Assembly (NCBI RefSeq): GCF_018063565.1 | Contig: NZ_JAGPBB010000011.1 | Coordinates: forward strand, 1-63,320 | Length of the DNA: 63,320 bases | DNA from: Rhodoferax sp. | Lineage (GTDB): Bacteria; Pseudomonadota; Gammaproteobacteria; Burkholderiales; Burkholderiaceae_C | Direction: 5' to 3' | In this document: positions 28,970-36,973 of the stretch, piece by piece | Position numbering within the stretch: the stretch's first letter is position 1 | Layout: each line of letters begins with the position of its first letter | Notes under the pieces: model-generated | Told to the model about the DNA's origin: nothing | The model's database searches: none | Seen by the model: only the letters and a program-made list of their open reading frames with translations | Program-made: the position numbers and the translations under genes

Positions 28970-31242
28970 GCTTGGGGCTCCAGTTTTGCCATGGTTCTGG
29001 CCGCGGTTTCCTGCTCACGCCTGCGCCACGCCGCCCAGGCTGGCAACACGGCCACCAGCAGCAACAACAGCAACACCGGCATGGGCCACCAGACCGGCTG
29101 GTTCCATTCGGCAACTTTCTCAGCGCGCAGTTTCGGATCCAGTCGCAGGTAGCCAATGTGGTTGCGGATGATTTGTGTCGGCTTGCCATTGCTGATCCAT
29201 TGGTGGTAGGCCGCGGCCGAGGTCGGAAAGTAACCAAAACTCCAGACCGCGTCCTTTTGCGTGATCTCGATCATCTGGTCGATCATCTGCTGTTTCTGCG
29301 GCCCATCTTCCAGGAACTTCATGCGCTCAAACAGCTTGTCAAATTCAGGACTACTGTAATTGGCACCGTTTTCGCCATTGCCGTTGGTGAGTGCCTTGGA
29401 GTTGGGACCGTAAAGCAAGAAAAGAAAGTTCTCGGCATCCGGATAGTCAGCCAGCCAACCCCAGAAAAAGATCTGGATGGTGCCCTTGTTCATCTTGTCC
29501 TGAAAACGGTTGTAGTCGGTGGCGCGGATCTCAAGCTGTACGCCAATCTTGGCAAACTGCTTGGTGTACCAATCCAGCACGGCTTTGGCACCGGCAGCGG
29601 AGTTCTGATAATCAAAGTTCAGCACCAGCGGCTGTCCGGTTTTGGCATCACGCCCATCCGGGTAACCAGCCTCAGCCAGCAGTTTCTTGGCCTCTTCAAT
29701 GGGTTTACGCACCAGTTTGCCATCCGCCCCTTTGTTATACACCACCGGGTTAAAGGCGGCCGGACCATCGGGTCGGTGGCCAAAAAGAGACGGTGGCAGG
29801 GGCCCCTGGGCGGCTATACCTTGCCCGCGCTCAAATATGGCGATGTGCTCCTCCCAGTCAATGGCAATGGCCAGCGCCTGGCGCAATTTGCGGTTGCGAT
29901 CGGACTCCTCGGCAGTCTTGCCCTTGCCGACCACCGGATCCAGCCAGTTGAAGCCGAGAAACCAGTTGTTGGCCTCCACCGTGGTTGGCAACTTGATCCC
30001 TTTTTCCTTAAACTCTCGCTCTTTGTTTTTATCGTCCCCCATGGCGACGATATAGCCTGTGCCGTAATCGAGCCGCTCGATCGCCGGCGAGTCGTAATAG
30101 CCCTGCATGAACTTGGCTTGCAATGGCACCGCTTCTTTTTCAATATCAAACACGATCTTGTCCAGAAACGGGGTCATCTTGCCGCAGTCGTTCAGGTAGC
30201 CCAGTTCCTTGTCGCCGGGTGCGCCCTCACACGGAAACGGCTCACCGCGAAAGTTCGGATTGCGCTGCAGCACATGGCGCCGGTTCTCGGTGAACTCCGT
30301 CATCATGAACGGGCCGGTGCCCACCGGCCAGTAGTTCAGGGTCAGGTTTTTCTCAACCATGCCTGGCTGGGCGTAGAACTTTTCGGCTTCCCAGGGAATG
30401 GGGGCGAAAAAAGTCATGGCCAGCCAGTATTTGAATTGCGGGTACTTGCCAATGACGCGGACTTGCAGCGTGTGCTTGTCAATCGCCTTGGCACCATCAA
30501 ACGGAAATTCCCGAAAATCCAGAAATGGAAGATCGCGGTTGGTTGGAGCCAAACCCGAACGCAGTTTCTTGTCCAGTTGCACAATCTTCTCGCCGTACTC
30601 CCGCAGTCCGACGATGTACTCGGACATGATGGCAAAAGACGGCGACTTGATACGCGTCGTGGCCAGCCGCCGGATCCCATAAACATAATCATCGGCCACC
30701 AGTTCGCGGGTGCCGGTCTGCGCAAAGTCAGCGATCTGGTACTTTCCGGCCAGATCTTCACGTTTGAGCGCGTGGTAGAGGTAGCCGCCCTGGGCATCCT
30801 TGGCAAATGCCGGATGCGGTGCAAACCGAATGCCGGGCTTGATCTTGATCTCATAGACAGTCTCGGCGATCTGCTCACCGGGTGCATCCTCAGGCAGTAC
30901 GGCGCCAGTCTTGTCCAGATACCTGGGCGCCACCACCGATTGGGCGGCGCGCCCGATCAACTCATAGGGTCGTTTGAGGTAATGATAGGCATAGGGCGGC
31001 TCGTAGACCTGATAGGTATAGGGCGTCTCGTCGTTGGAATAAGAACTGGTAGGGTCGAGGTGTTTGGGCGAGCGTTTGGAGAAAGGCACGAACAAGGTGT
31101 TGGTGGCCTCGGATCCGAGCGGATGCGGGTTGTTGGCCACCTCACCACAGCCGGCAAGAAGTCCGAGAGTAAAAAAACAAATAGCGACAAAACCAAGCCA
31201 GGTATGCGCTAGAGCACTAAAAAGTGGTAATTTTCTATTCAT
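28966..31242 (-). CDS. Peptide-binding lipoprotein (SBP_bac_5) with C-terminal membrane helix
   Basis: This 758-residue extracytoplasmic solute-binding protein is larger than usual (about 530-600). The start MNRKLPLF at 31242 gives a lipoprotein signal with lipobox LLAGC (Cys32). The SBP_bac_5 core is clear: YWPVGTGPFMMTEF, LRQALAIAIDWEEHI, AKKLLAEAGYPDG, IQIFFWGWLADYPDAENF. Near the C-terminus there is a hydrophobic helix (PMPVLLLLLLVAVLPAWAAW, about 712-735) and a charged tail, so the protein may be anchored at both ends. It is followed by permeases at a 4-base overlap and preceded by tonB 57 bases upstream. Confidence 0.9.
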   Translation of the reverse strand: MNRKLPLFSALAHTWLGFVAICFFTLGLLAGCGEVANNPHPLGSEATNTLFVPFSKRSPKHLDPTSSYSNDETPYTYQVYEPPYAYHYLKRPYELIGRAAQSVVAPRYLDKTGAVLPEDAPGEQIAETVYEIKIKPGIRFAPHPAFAKDAQGGYLYHALKREDLAGKYQIADFAQTGTRELVADDYVYGIRRLATTRIKSPSFAIMSEYIVGLREYGEKIVQLDKKLRSGLAPTNRDLPFLDFREFPFDGAKAIDKHTLQVRVIGKYPQFKYWLAMTFFAPIPWEAEKFYAQPGMVEKNLTLNYWPVGTGPFMMTEFTENRRHVLQRNPNFRGEPFPCEGAPGDKELGYLNDCGKMTPFLDKIVFDIEKEAVPLQAKFMQGYYDSPAIERLDYGTGYIVAMGDDKNKEREFKEKGIKLPTTVEANNWFLGFNWLDPVVGKGKTAEESDRNRKLRQALAIAIDWEEHIAIFERGQGIAAQGPLPPSLFGHRPDGPAAFNPVVYNKGADGKLVRKPIEEAKKLLAEAGYPDGRDAKTGQPLVLNFDYQNSAAGAKAVLDWYTKQFAKIGVQLEIRATDYNRFQDKMNKGTIQIFFWGWLADYPDAENFLFLLYGPNSKALTNGNGENGANYSSPEFDKLFERMKFLEDGPQKQQMIDQMIEITQKDAVWSFGYFPTSAAAYHQWISNGKPTQIIRNHIGYLRLDPKLRAEKVAEWNQPVWWPMPVLLLLLLVAVLPAWAAWRRREQETAARTMAKLEPQA

Positions 31243-31299
31243 GACTCGCGACACCAACCCAGTTCCAGCATTGACACGAAAGGCACCGCACACAGGGAT

Positions 31300-31959
31300 C
31301 TACTCCAACTTGAAATTAAATTCCTGAACCGCCAGCACCTCGACCGCATCCTGCGTGCACTTGTACTGCATCATGGCGTCACGCACCGCCGCGTGGAACA
31401 CCCTTGGACCCGAAAGGATGGTGACTTCTTTCACGACACCATCCTTGATGCGCGCCTGCGCTTTCACCACACCTTCCGTACCATCCTGTAAGGCTTTGCG
31501 CGGCATCTCGGGTGGTACCTGGGTTGGGCAGGCAACGCCGATGTCCGTCCGATTGGGTTTGGGAACCGGTGGCGGCGGTGGCGCTGGCGGTGGCGGCGGC
31601 GCAATGACGACCGGAGCCGGTGGCGGCGTCGCGGTGGACACAATGCTGGGTGCGGTGGATGTGGCGGCCGGCGCAACATCCGGTGGCGGCACATAGGGTG
31701 GCGGCGGAGCCTCCGGCTTGGGTGCTTCCTTAGGAGTCTCAATCTTCTTTGGCGGCGGTGGCGGTGGCGGTGGGGGAATGATGACCTCCTGAATCACCAC
31801 CGCCTCCAGCGGCTTCTTGATCAGATTGAGGCCTTTGCGCGCCATCCCGGACACCAGCGCATAACCGATCAACGCGTGGACCAGAACCACCACCACAATA
31901 CCCTTGATGCGGCGTGAGGGCTCCTGATAACCGTATCCATGAGAAATTTGTGCATTCAT
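31300..31959 (-). CDS. tonB: TonB energy-transducing protein
   Basis: It transmits proton-motive force to outer-membrane receptors. At 219 residues it has one N-terminal helix (GIVVVVLVHALIGYALVSGM), a long proline-rich spacer containing runs of up to nine prolines, and a C-terminal TonB domain (PPEMPRKALQDGTEGVVKAQ, ILSGPRVFHAAVRDAM, VQEFNFKLE). Start and exbD stop overlap as ATGA. Downstream, 57 bases away, begins the peptide-binding protein, hinting that both systems share a transcript. Confidence 0.93.
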   Translation of the reverse strand: MNAQISHGYGYQEPSRRIKGIVVVVLVHALIGYALVSGMARKGLNLIKKPLEAVVIQEVIIPPPPPPPPPKKIETPKEAPKPEAPPPPYVPPPDVAPAATSTAPSIVSTATPPPAPVVIAPPPPPAPPPPPVPKPNRTDIGVACPTQVPPEMPRKALQDGTEGVVKAQARIKDGVVKEVTILSGPRVFHAAVRDAMMQYKCTQDAVEVLAVQEFNFKLE

Positions 31960-32384
31960 TTGACAAACTGCTCCGCACCAATCACGGCAATCTTGTTCAG
32001 CCCGATGCGCCGACTGCTGGACAACACGTTGGCAAACACCGCGTATTGCGAGGTCTTGTTGGGGCGAATGTGCACCTCAGGCTGAGGATTCAACCGCGCA
32101 AGCGAGCTCATTTTTTCGTCAAGCTCGGCCGCACTGACCGGCAGACCCTGCCAATACACCGTGCTCTTTTCGTCGATGTCGATCTGAACTTTTTCAGGCT
32201 TGATCGCGTTGGCCGGCGGTGCGCCCACTGGCATTTCCAGCGTCACGGAGTGCAACTGGATCGGGATGGTGATGATCAGCATCACCAGCAAAACCAGCAT
32301 CACATCGATCAACGGCGTGGTGTTGATGTCCATCATGACTTCGGGCTCACCCGAACCACTCGAATTACCTACATGCATGCTCAT
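31956..32384 (-). CDS. exbD: ExbD-family protein, second copy
   Basis: The ATG at 32384 gives 142 residues. After a short cytoplasmic lead comes DINTTPLIDVMLVLLVMLIIT, which carries the essential membrane Asp, followed by a periplasmic domain ending IAVIGAEQFVK. It is clearly different from the neighbouring ExbD (32410-32841). Two unlike ExbDs with one ExbB and one TonB occur in Xanthomonas-type systems. It overlaps tonB by 4 bases and follows the first exbD by 25 bases. Confidence 0.92.
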   Translation of the reverse strand: MSMHVGNSSGSGEPEVMMDINTTPLIDVMLVLLVMLIITIPIQLHSVTLEMPVGAPPANAIKPEKVQIDIDEKSTVYWQGLPVSAAELDEKMSSLARLNPQPEVHIRPNKTSQYAVFANVLSSSRRIGLNKIAVIGAEQFVK

Positions 32385-32409
32385 ACAGATGACCTGTTGT
32401 TTAGCGAAG

Positions 32410-32841
32410 TCAGCCGCCCAGCGGCGGCGGCTCGGTGATGAAGGCCACTTTGACGATGCCCGCCCGCTGGCACGCCAGCAACACCTTGCCCACACCCTCG
32501 TACTGCGCGGCCATATCACCACGCACCTGCACTTCAGGCTGTGGTTCCACTTTGGAGATCTTCTTGAGTTTTTCCACCAGCGCATCCACACTGTTGACGC
32601 GTGCTTCGTAGTAAAAAATATTTCCGGACTTGTCCACCGAGATGATCACGTTCTCAGGTTTGCTCTCACGCACTTCGATGCGCTCTTTGGGCAACGCGAC
32701 CGGTATCGAGGTGGTCACCACCGGGATGGTGATCAGGAAAATAATCAGGAGCACCAACATCACGTCCACCAAGGGCGTGGTGTTGATGGTTGACATCACG
32801 GCGTCTTCGCCGCTGTCACCCGAGCTGATGTTCATGGACAT
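32410..32841 (-). CDS. exbD: ExbD-family protein, first copy
   Basis: This 143-residue protein starts MSMNISSGDSGEDAVMSTIN and has a single helix TPLVDVMLVLLIIFLITIPV with the conserved proton-path Asp, then a periplasmic domain (ENVIISVDKSGNIFYYEARV, GKVLLACQRAGIVKVAFI). It works with ExbB as the proton-driven motor for TonB. It lies between exbB (58-base gap) and the second exbD. Confidence 0.93.
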   Translation of the reverse strand: MSMNISSGDSGEDAVMSTINTTPLVDVMLVLLIIFLITIPVVTTSIPVALPKERIEVRESKPENVIISVDKSGNIFYYEARVNSVDALVEKLKKISKVEPQPEVQVRGDMAAQYEGVGKVLLACQRAGIVKVAFITEPPPLGG

Positions 32842-32899
32842 GTCAGATTCCAGTTAGTTGGCCCCCAAGGAGCCCAAAGCGTGGCGGCAGCAGGCCGTC

Positions 32900-33724
32900 T
32901 CAGGGTTTGGACACCGAGCCCAGAACCACCGAGTGCAGGTCTTGACTGAAAGCACGCACATCATCCATCACACCCTTGTTGCGGCGCACCAGCCAGTTGT
33001 AGGCCAGCACGGCCGGTACCGCGACGGCCAGACCGATGGCGGTCATGATCAGCGCCTCGCCCACCGGACCTGCCACCTTGTCGATCGACGCCTGGCCAGA
33101 GATGCCAATGGCGGTCAGGGCGTGATAGATTCCCCAGACCGTGCCAAACAGCCCGACAAACGGCGAGATGGACCCCACCGTCGCCAGCACGGCCAACCCA
33201 CTTTGGGTATTGCTTTGAATGCGGTCAACCGCACGCTGGATGCTCATCGACACCCAGTCATTGAGCGGAATGTGGCCCATCAGGCCATCGTGTTTTTTCA
33301 AGGCGTTGGTGCCGGCATCAGCAATGAAACGGTAAGGACTGCTCTCTTCAAGCGCCTTGGCCCCCTGCTCGATGGTGCCTGCTGGCCAGAAGTCCTTCGC
33401 CGCGGCGCGCGCCTGGCGACGCATTTTGGACTGCTCCAGCAGTTTCACAATGGTCACATACCAACTGCCCACACTCATGGCGAGCAGCATCAACAAAACG
33501 GTCTTGGCCACGGCGTCCGAGGTACGCCACAGCGCCTCAAGTCCGTAAGGGTTTTCGGTTGCTTCAACCTTTGCCGCAGCCGCCGCAACCGGCGTACTGG
33601 CGCCAAGCTGTGCTGAGGCCGCGTCAGCCGCCGGTGCTTGCGCCAGACTTTGGGTGCCAGGCAACAGTAATCCCAGCGCCAGTGCGAAGACAAATAAGAA
33701 ACGACGAACAATGCTGATCTGCAC
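32900..33724 (-). CDS. exbB: ExbB/MotA-TolQ-type proton channel protein
   Basis: This 274-residue protein begins with a cleavable signal peptide (FLFVFALALGLLLPGTQSLAQA) and an Ala-rich linker, as in the longer ExbB type. Three membrane helices follow: VLLMLLAMSVGSWYVTIVKL, the one in SGLAVLATVGSISPFVGLFGTVWGIY, and LIMTAIGLAVAVPAVLAYNWL. It is the first gene of the exbB-exbD-exbD-tonB operon; a 7-base inverted repeat lies 79-97 bases upstream. Confidence 0.93.
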   Translation of the reverse strand: MQISIVRRFLFVFALALGLLLPGTQSLAQAPAADAASAQLGASTPVAAAAAKVEATENPYGLEALWRTSDAVAKTVLLMLLAMSVGSWYVTIVKLLEQSKMRRQARAAAKDFWPAGTIEQGAKALEESSPYRFIADAGTNALKKHDGLMGHIPLNDWVSMSIQRAVDRIQSNTQSGLAVLATVGSISPFVGLFGTVWGIYHALTAIGISGQASIDKVAGPVGEALIMTAIGLAVAVPAVLAYNWLVRRNKGVMDDVRAFSQDLHSVVLGSVSKP

Positions 33725-34279
33725 AAAAGTTCCTTTGAAAATTGAAAAATACGCAAGTCGCTCGCCAAAAAAACCGAGCCTGGAATGCGACTTCAGGGGT
33801 GAGTTTCATTATCCATGAAACGAAAATTCTGACGTTTTGACCCCATCAGAACCGCTCAGGAAACCCCGCCGGACCTCAATCCGCCACAGGAAGTTGACAA
33901 GTGTATTGAACGCCAAAGTGCCGCAGACGCCCACCTGTTGTGTCACCGCAACTTTTTTACCAAAATTTTCATAAGTGAAAACCCGCGTTCAATCCCGACA
34001 TCTGACCCGACCCTACACCAAGCCCGCCCACTTCGACCATGATTTATCTTTTAAAAACAATGGGTTACAAAACTTTACCGGATAAGCACCCAAACTTTGC
34101 CAAGCAGACTTTATAAATTTGAGGTTTCAACCTAGGAAGTTCGTGTTTTCAGAGTGGTGAGAATGGAGCATCGACCTGAATTTTTGCCTGACGCCAAGTG
34201 GCGCCCATGCATCCATGGCGATCTCGCACTGGCGCAGCAATTGGCTGTGTCGGCTTCTTTATCTATCTTTGGAGTAACT
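33725..34279. promoter_or_regulatory. Divergent control region between exbB and the TonB-dependent receptor
   Basis: This 555-base region has no convincing gene; the short frames covering it lack family features. It contains a perfect 7-base inverted repeat GTTTCAT-TATCC-ATGAAAC at 33803-33821, upstream of exbB, and AT-rich stretches (34040-34075 and TTTATAAATTT near 34110) that could hold the receptor promoter. The receptor gene has a GGAG ribosome site at 34271-34274. No Fur-box consensus was seen. Confidence 0.5.
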
Positions 34280-36877
34280 ATGAACCACAAGACGCCTAAC
34301 TTTCGAAGAAGCGCGCTCGCCCGCTCAGCCATGCTGGCCTGCAGTGCCATGGCTGCTGTGCTGGCAGCCCAGACCGCTTACGCTCAAGCGGCATCGACGT
34401 CTCTTGAACGGGTTGAGGTAACAGGTTCCGCGATCAGAAGGACCAACGTTGAGGGTCCGGCGCCAGTCGAGATCGTCACCAAGAAAGAGATCGCACGGTC
34501 AGGTGCCACCTCAATCAACGAATTGCTCCACAATATCCCGTCGATTGACATTTTTGACCAGGGCGAGCTGGCCTCCAATTCGCCCGCTGGATCTGGAACC
34601 GCCAGCATCAGAATGCGCGGCCTGAGCGAAAGCCAGGTCTTGGTGCTGCTGAATGGGCGCCGCCTGCCGGTTAACGCCCTTTATGACTCGTCAGGTGCCG
34701 GTGCGGCGTTTGACATCAACTCCCTGCCGATTGGTGCCATTGAGCGAATCGAAATTCTGAAAGACGGCGGTTCAGCCATTTACGGTGCCGATGCGGTGGC
34801 CGGTGTTGTCAACTTCATTACCAAGAATGACTACCAGGGTATTGAAGCGACCGCCAACCTTGGCACCAGCAGCCGCAGTGACGGAAACGAGAAGCGCTTT
34901 GGACTTTCAGCGGGCTTTGGTGACCTGACCAAAGACCGCTATAACGTTCTGTTCGGTCTCGATATCTTCAAGCGCGACCCGATTCTTCGCAAGGACCGGG
35001 ACATTTCCAGCACGGTTGATTTCCGCGCGGCCGGTGGCCCCGATCGTCGAAGTGGCTTTTCGCCAACCGGCAACGTGATCAACCCGAATACGGGTGCATT
35101 TGTGGGCATTCCTTACGCCACCTGCCCACCGGAGAACCTGGGGGCCGGGAACATATGCCGTTATGACTTCAACAAGTCACTGCTGACCGCCTACAACGGC
35201 GCAGATCGTCTGAGCGCATTGCTGATCGGCACCGTTCAGATCACGCCGACAACCAAGGCATTTGCGGAAATGACTTTCTCAACCAGCAAGGATCATTTCG
35301 AAGCCCACCCGGTCCCTGACTATTTTGTGGTGCCAATTACCAGTGCAGCCCAGGCGCCTTACGACATCGGCGATGGAAGCGTGTACATCGCTGGACGGTT
35401 CATGCAAGGCGGCCCCCGCACGACCAATCGCAAGTCCAGATTCTTGAATACTGCCGTTGGTGCAGACGGTACCTTTGGCAATTACGACTGGAAAGTCAGT
35501 CTGAATCACGGTGTGAGCAAGGTCACCAACAGTGACTCGAATTACTTCAATGCCAACACTTGGTATACGGCAACGTCGAACGGTTCGCTCAACCCAACGG
35601 TGAGCACCAACGATCCGGCTTTGGTAGAGAGCCTGCGGGTGTACCCAACCCGCGAAGGTAAATCGACCCTCTCAAGTTTGAATGCCCAATTGAGCGGCGA
35701 TGTGACTCAGATGCCGGCCGGTGCTTTGAAATTCGCCGTGGGTGCGAGCGCCAATCGAGAGTCTCTGGTCGATACCCCGGATCCGCTCACGCAAGCTGGC
35801 GAGGTTGTCGGCAGTATCCAGCAGGCCCCAGTGAACGCCTCTCGCAGTTTCCAGGCGGTTTTTGGCGAACTCTCGATTCCAGTTACCAAGACGATCGAGG
35901 CACAGGCAGCTTTGCGTTATGACCATTACGACAATGCAAACGCAACGAGCCCGAAACTCGGAGTCAAGTGGGCGGTTCTGCCGGAATTGGCGTTCCGGGG
36001 TTCATTCACCAAGAGTTTTCGCGCACCTGTCTTGAAACAGCTCTACGGCGCCCAGGAAGAAGGTGCCACCAACATTACCGATCCAGAATCATGCCAAAAA
36101 CTGGGCGTGCCACTGGATGCTGACGGCGAGTGCTTCTATGCGGCTTACCAGGTCAACGGCTCCAACCCAAATCTGCAGCCTGAAAAGGCCAAGACCCTTA
36201 ACTTTGGTATGGTGTTCGAGTTGGCAAAGAACTTCAACGCCAGCATCGACTGGTGGAAGATCCAGAAAACCAATGACATTACCTCGCCAACACTGACCTC
36301 AGCGATTGACGCCGGTCTGTTCACCAAGGTTGGGCCGAAGACCAGCATTTTCACGAATCTGCAGAACATTGCTGAGCGCGAAACCGAAGGTGTTGATATT
36401 GACGCCCGCTGGCGCTTCCGTGGCACGGCCATCGGTGACATCACGCTGCGCGATTTGTTCACCTATTACATGACCAACAAGACCCGTTCCAGCGCCACCG
36501 ATTCATGGGCTGAGTATGTTGATACCTATGCAAATCCCAAGTATCGCAACGCGTTCAATGTGACGGTCGAGAAGGGCCCTTGGACCTTTGGTGGCACCAT
36601 CAAAACCGTCGGCGGATTCTTGGATACCGATCAGCCCATCGAAGCCAATGCGACCACCAAACGTGTCACTTCGTTCACTGAGCTTGACTTCGTGACCCAG
36701 TATTCCGGATTCAAGAATCTGGAACTGACCTTCGGTATCAAGAATCTGATGGACCGGATGCCACCGTTCAGCCTGCAGAACGCCAGCAGCAACAGCTATA
36801 CCCAGATGGGCTTTGCTGAACTGTATGGAAATCGGGGCCGGTTTTTCTACGTTTCCGGCAAGTATGTGTTTAGATAA
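34280..36877 (+). CDS. TonB-dependent outer-membrane receptor
   Basis: At 865 residues, the ATG at 34280 is preceded by GGAG and opens a signal peptide (SAMAAVLAAQTAYAQA). The TonB box region is near LERVEVTGSAI; the plug includes INELLHNIPSIDIFD, RMRGLSESQVLVLLNGRRLP and IERIEILKDGGSAIYGADAV. A 22-strand barrel follows, with RGSFTKSFRAPVLKQLYG late and a C-terminal FFYVSGKYVFR. There is no STN signalling domain. The Tat S9 peptidase follows, and the TonB and peptide-ABC operon lies on the other side, so peptides are the likely ligand. Confidence 0.93.
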   Translation: MNHKTPNFRRSALARSAMLACSAMAAVLAAQTAYAQAASTSLERVEVTGSAIRRTNVEGPAPVEIVTKKEIARSGATSINELLHNIPSIDIFDQGELASNSPAGSGTASIRMRGLSESQVLVLLNGRRLPVNALYDSSGAGAAFDINSLPIGAIERIEILKDGGSAIYGADAVAGVVNFITKNDYQGIEATANLGTSSRSDGNEKRFGLSAGFGDLTKDRYNVLFGLDIFKRDPILRKDRDISSTVDFRAAGGPDRRSGFSPTGNVINPNTGAFVGIPYATCPPENLGAGNICRYDFNKSLLTAYNGADRLSALLIGTVQITPTTKAFAEMTFSTSKDHFEAHPVPDYFVVPITSAAQAPYDIGDGSVYIAGRFMQGGPRTTNRKSRFLNTAVGADGTFGNYDWKVSLNHGVSKVTNSDSNYFNANTWYTATSNGSLNPTVSTNDPALVESLRVYPTREGKSTLSSLNAQLSGDVTQMPAGALKFAVGASANRESLVDTPDPLTQAGEVVGSIQQAPVNASRSFQAVFGELSIPVTKTIEAQAALRYDHYDNANATSPKLGVKWAVLPELAFRGSFTKSFRAPVLKQLYGAQEEGATNITDPESCQKLGVPLDADGECFYAAYQVNGSNPNLQPEKAKTLNFGMVFELAKNFNASIDWWKIQKTNDITSPTLTSAIDAGLFTKVGPKTSIFTNLQNIAERETEGVDIDARWRFRGTAIGDITLRDLFTYYMTNKTRSSATDSWAEYVDTYANPKYRNAFNVTVEKGPWTFGGTIKTVGGFLDTDQPIEANATTKRVTSFTELDFVTQYSGFKNLELTFGIKNLMDRMPPFSLQNASSNSYTQMGFAELYGNRGRFFYVSGKYVFR

Positions 36878-36892
36878 GTCTTGAATGCTTAC

Positions 36893-36925
36893 AAAATGGG
36901 TACCTTTCGAGGTACCCATTTTTTT
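36893..36925 (+). terminator. Rho-independent terminator after the TonB-dependent receptor
   Basis: The stem AATGGGTACC (36895-36904) pairs perfectly with GGTACCCATT (36911-36920) around a 6-base TTTCGA loop and is followed by a T-run to 36925. It lies 16 bases past the receptor stop, so the peptidase gene probably has its own promoter or is read at reduced level. Confidence 0.85.
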
Positions 36926-36973
36926 AGGTATCCGATGAACCTGTAGTGTTTTCAATTTGACCGACTTGCTTTT

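Noticed and set aside
28972-31212. 746-codon open frame on the plus strand
   Set aside because: It is fully antisense to the peptide-binding protein, is Leu/Gly/His-rich without domains, and is explained by the high-GC codon bias of the real gene.
34132-34350. Small minus-strand frame as a lasso or other peptide precursor
   Set aside because: It overlaps the receptor start, has no leader/core pattern, and no maturation genes are present.
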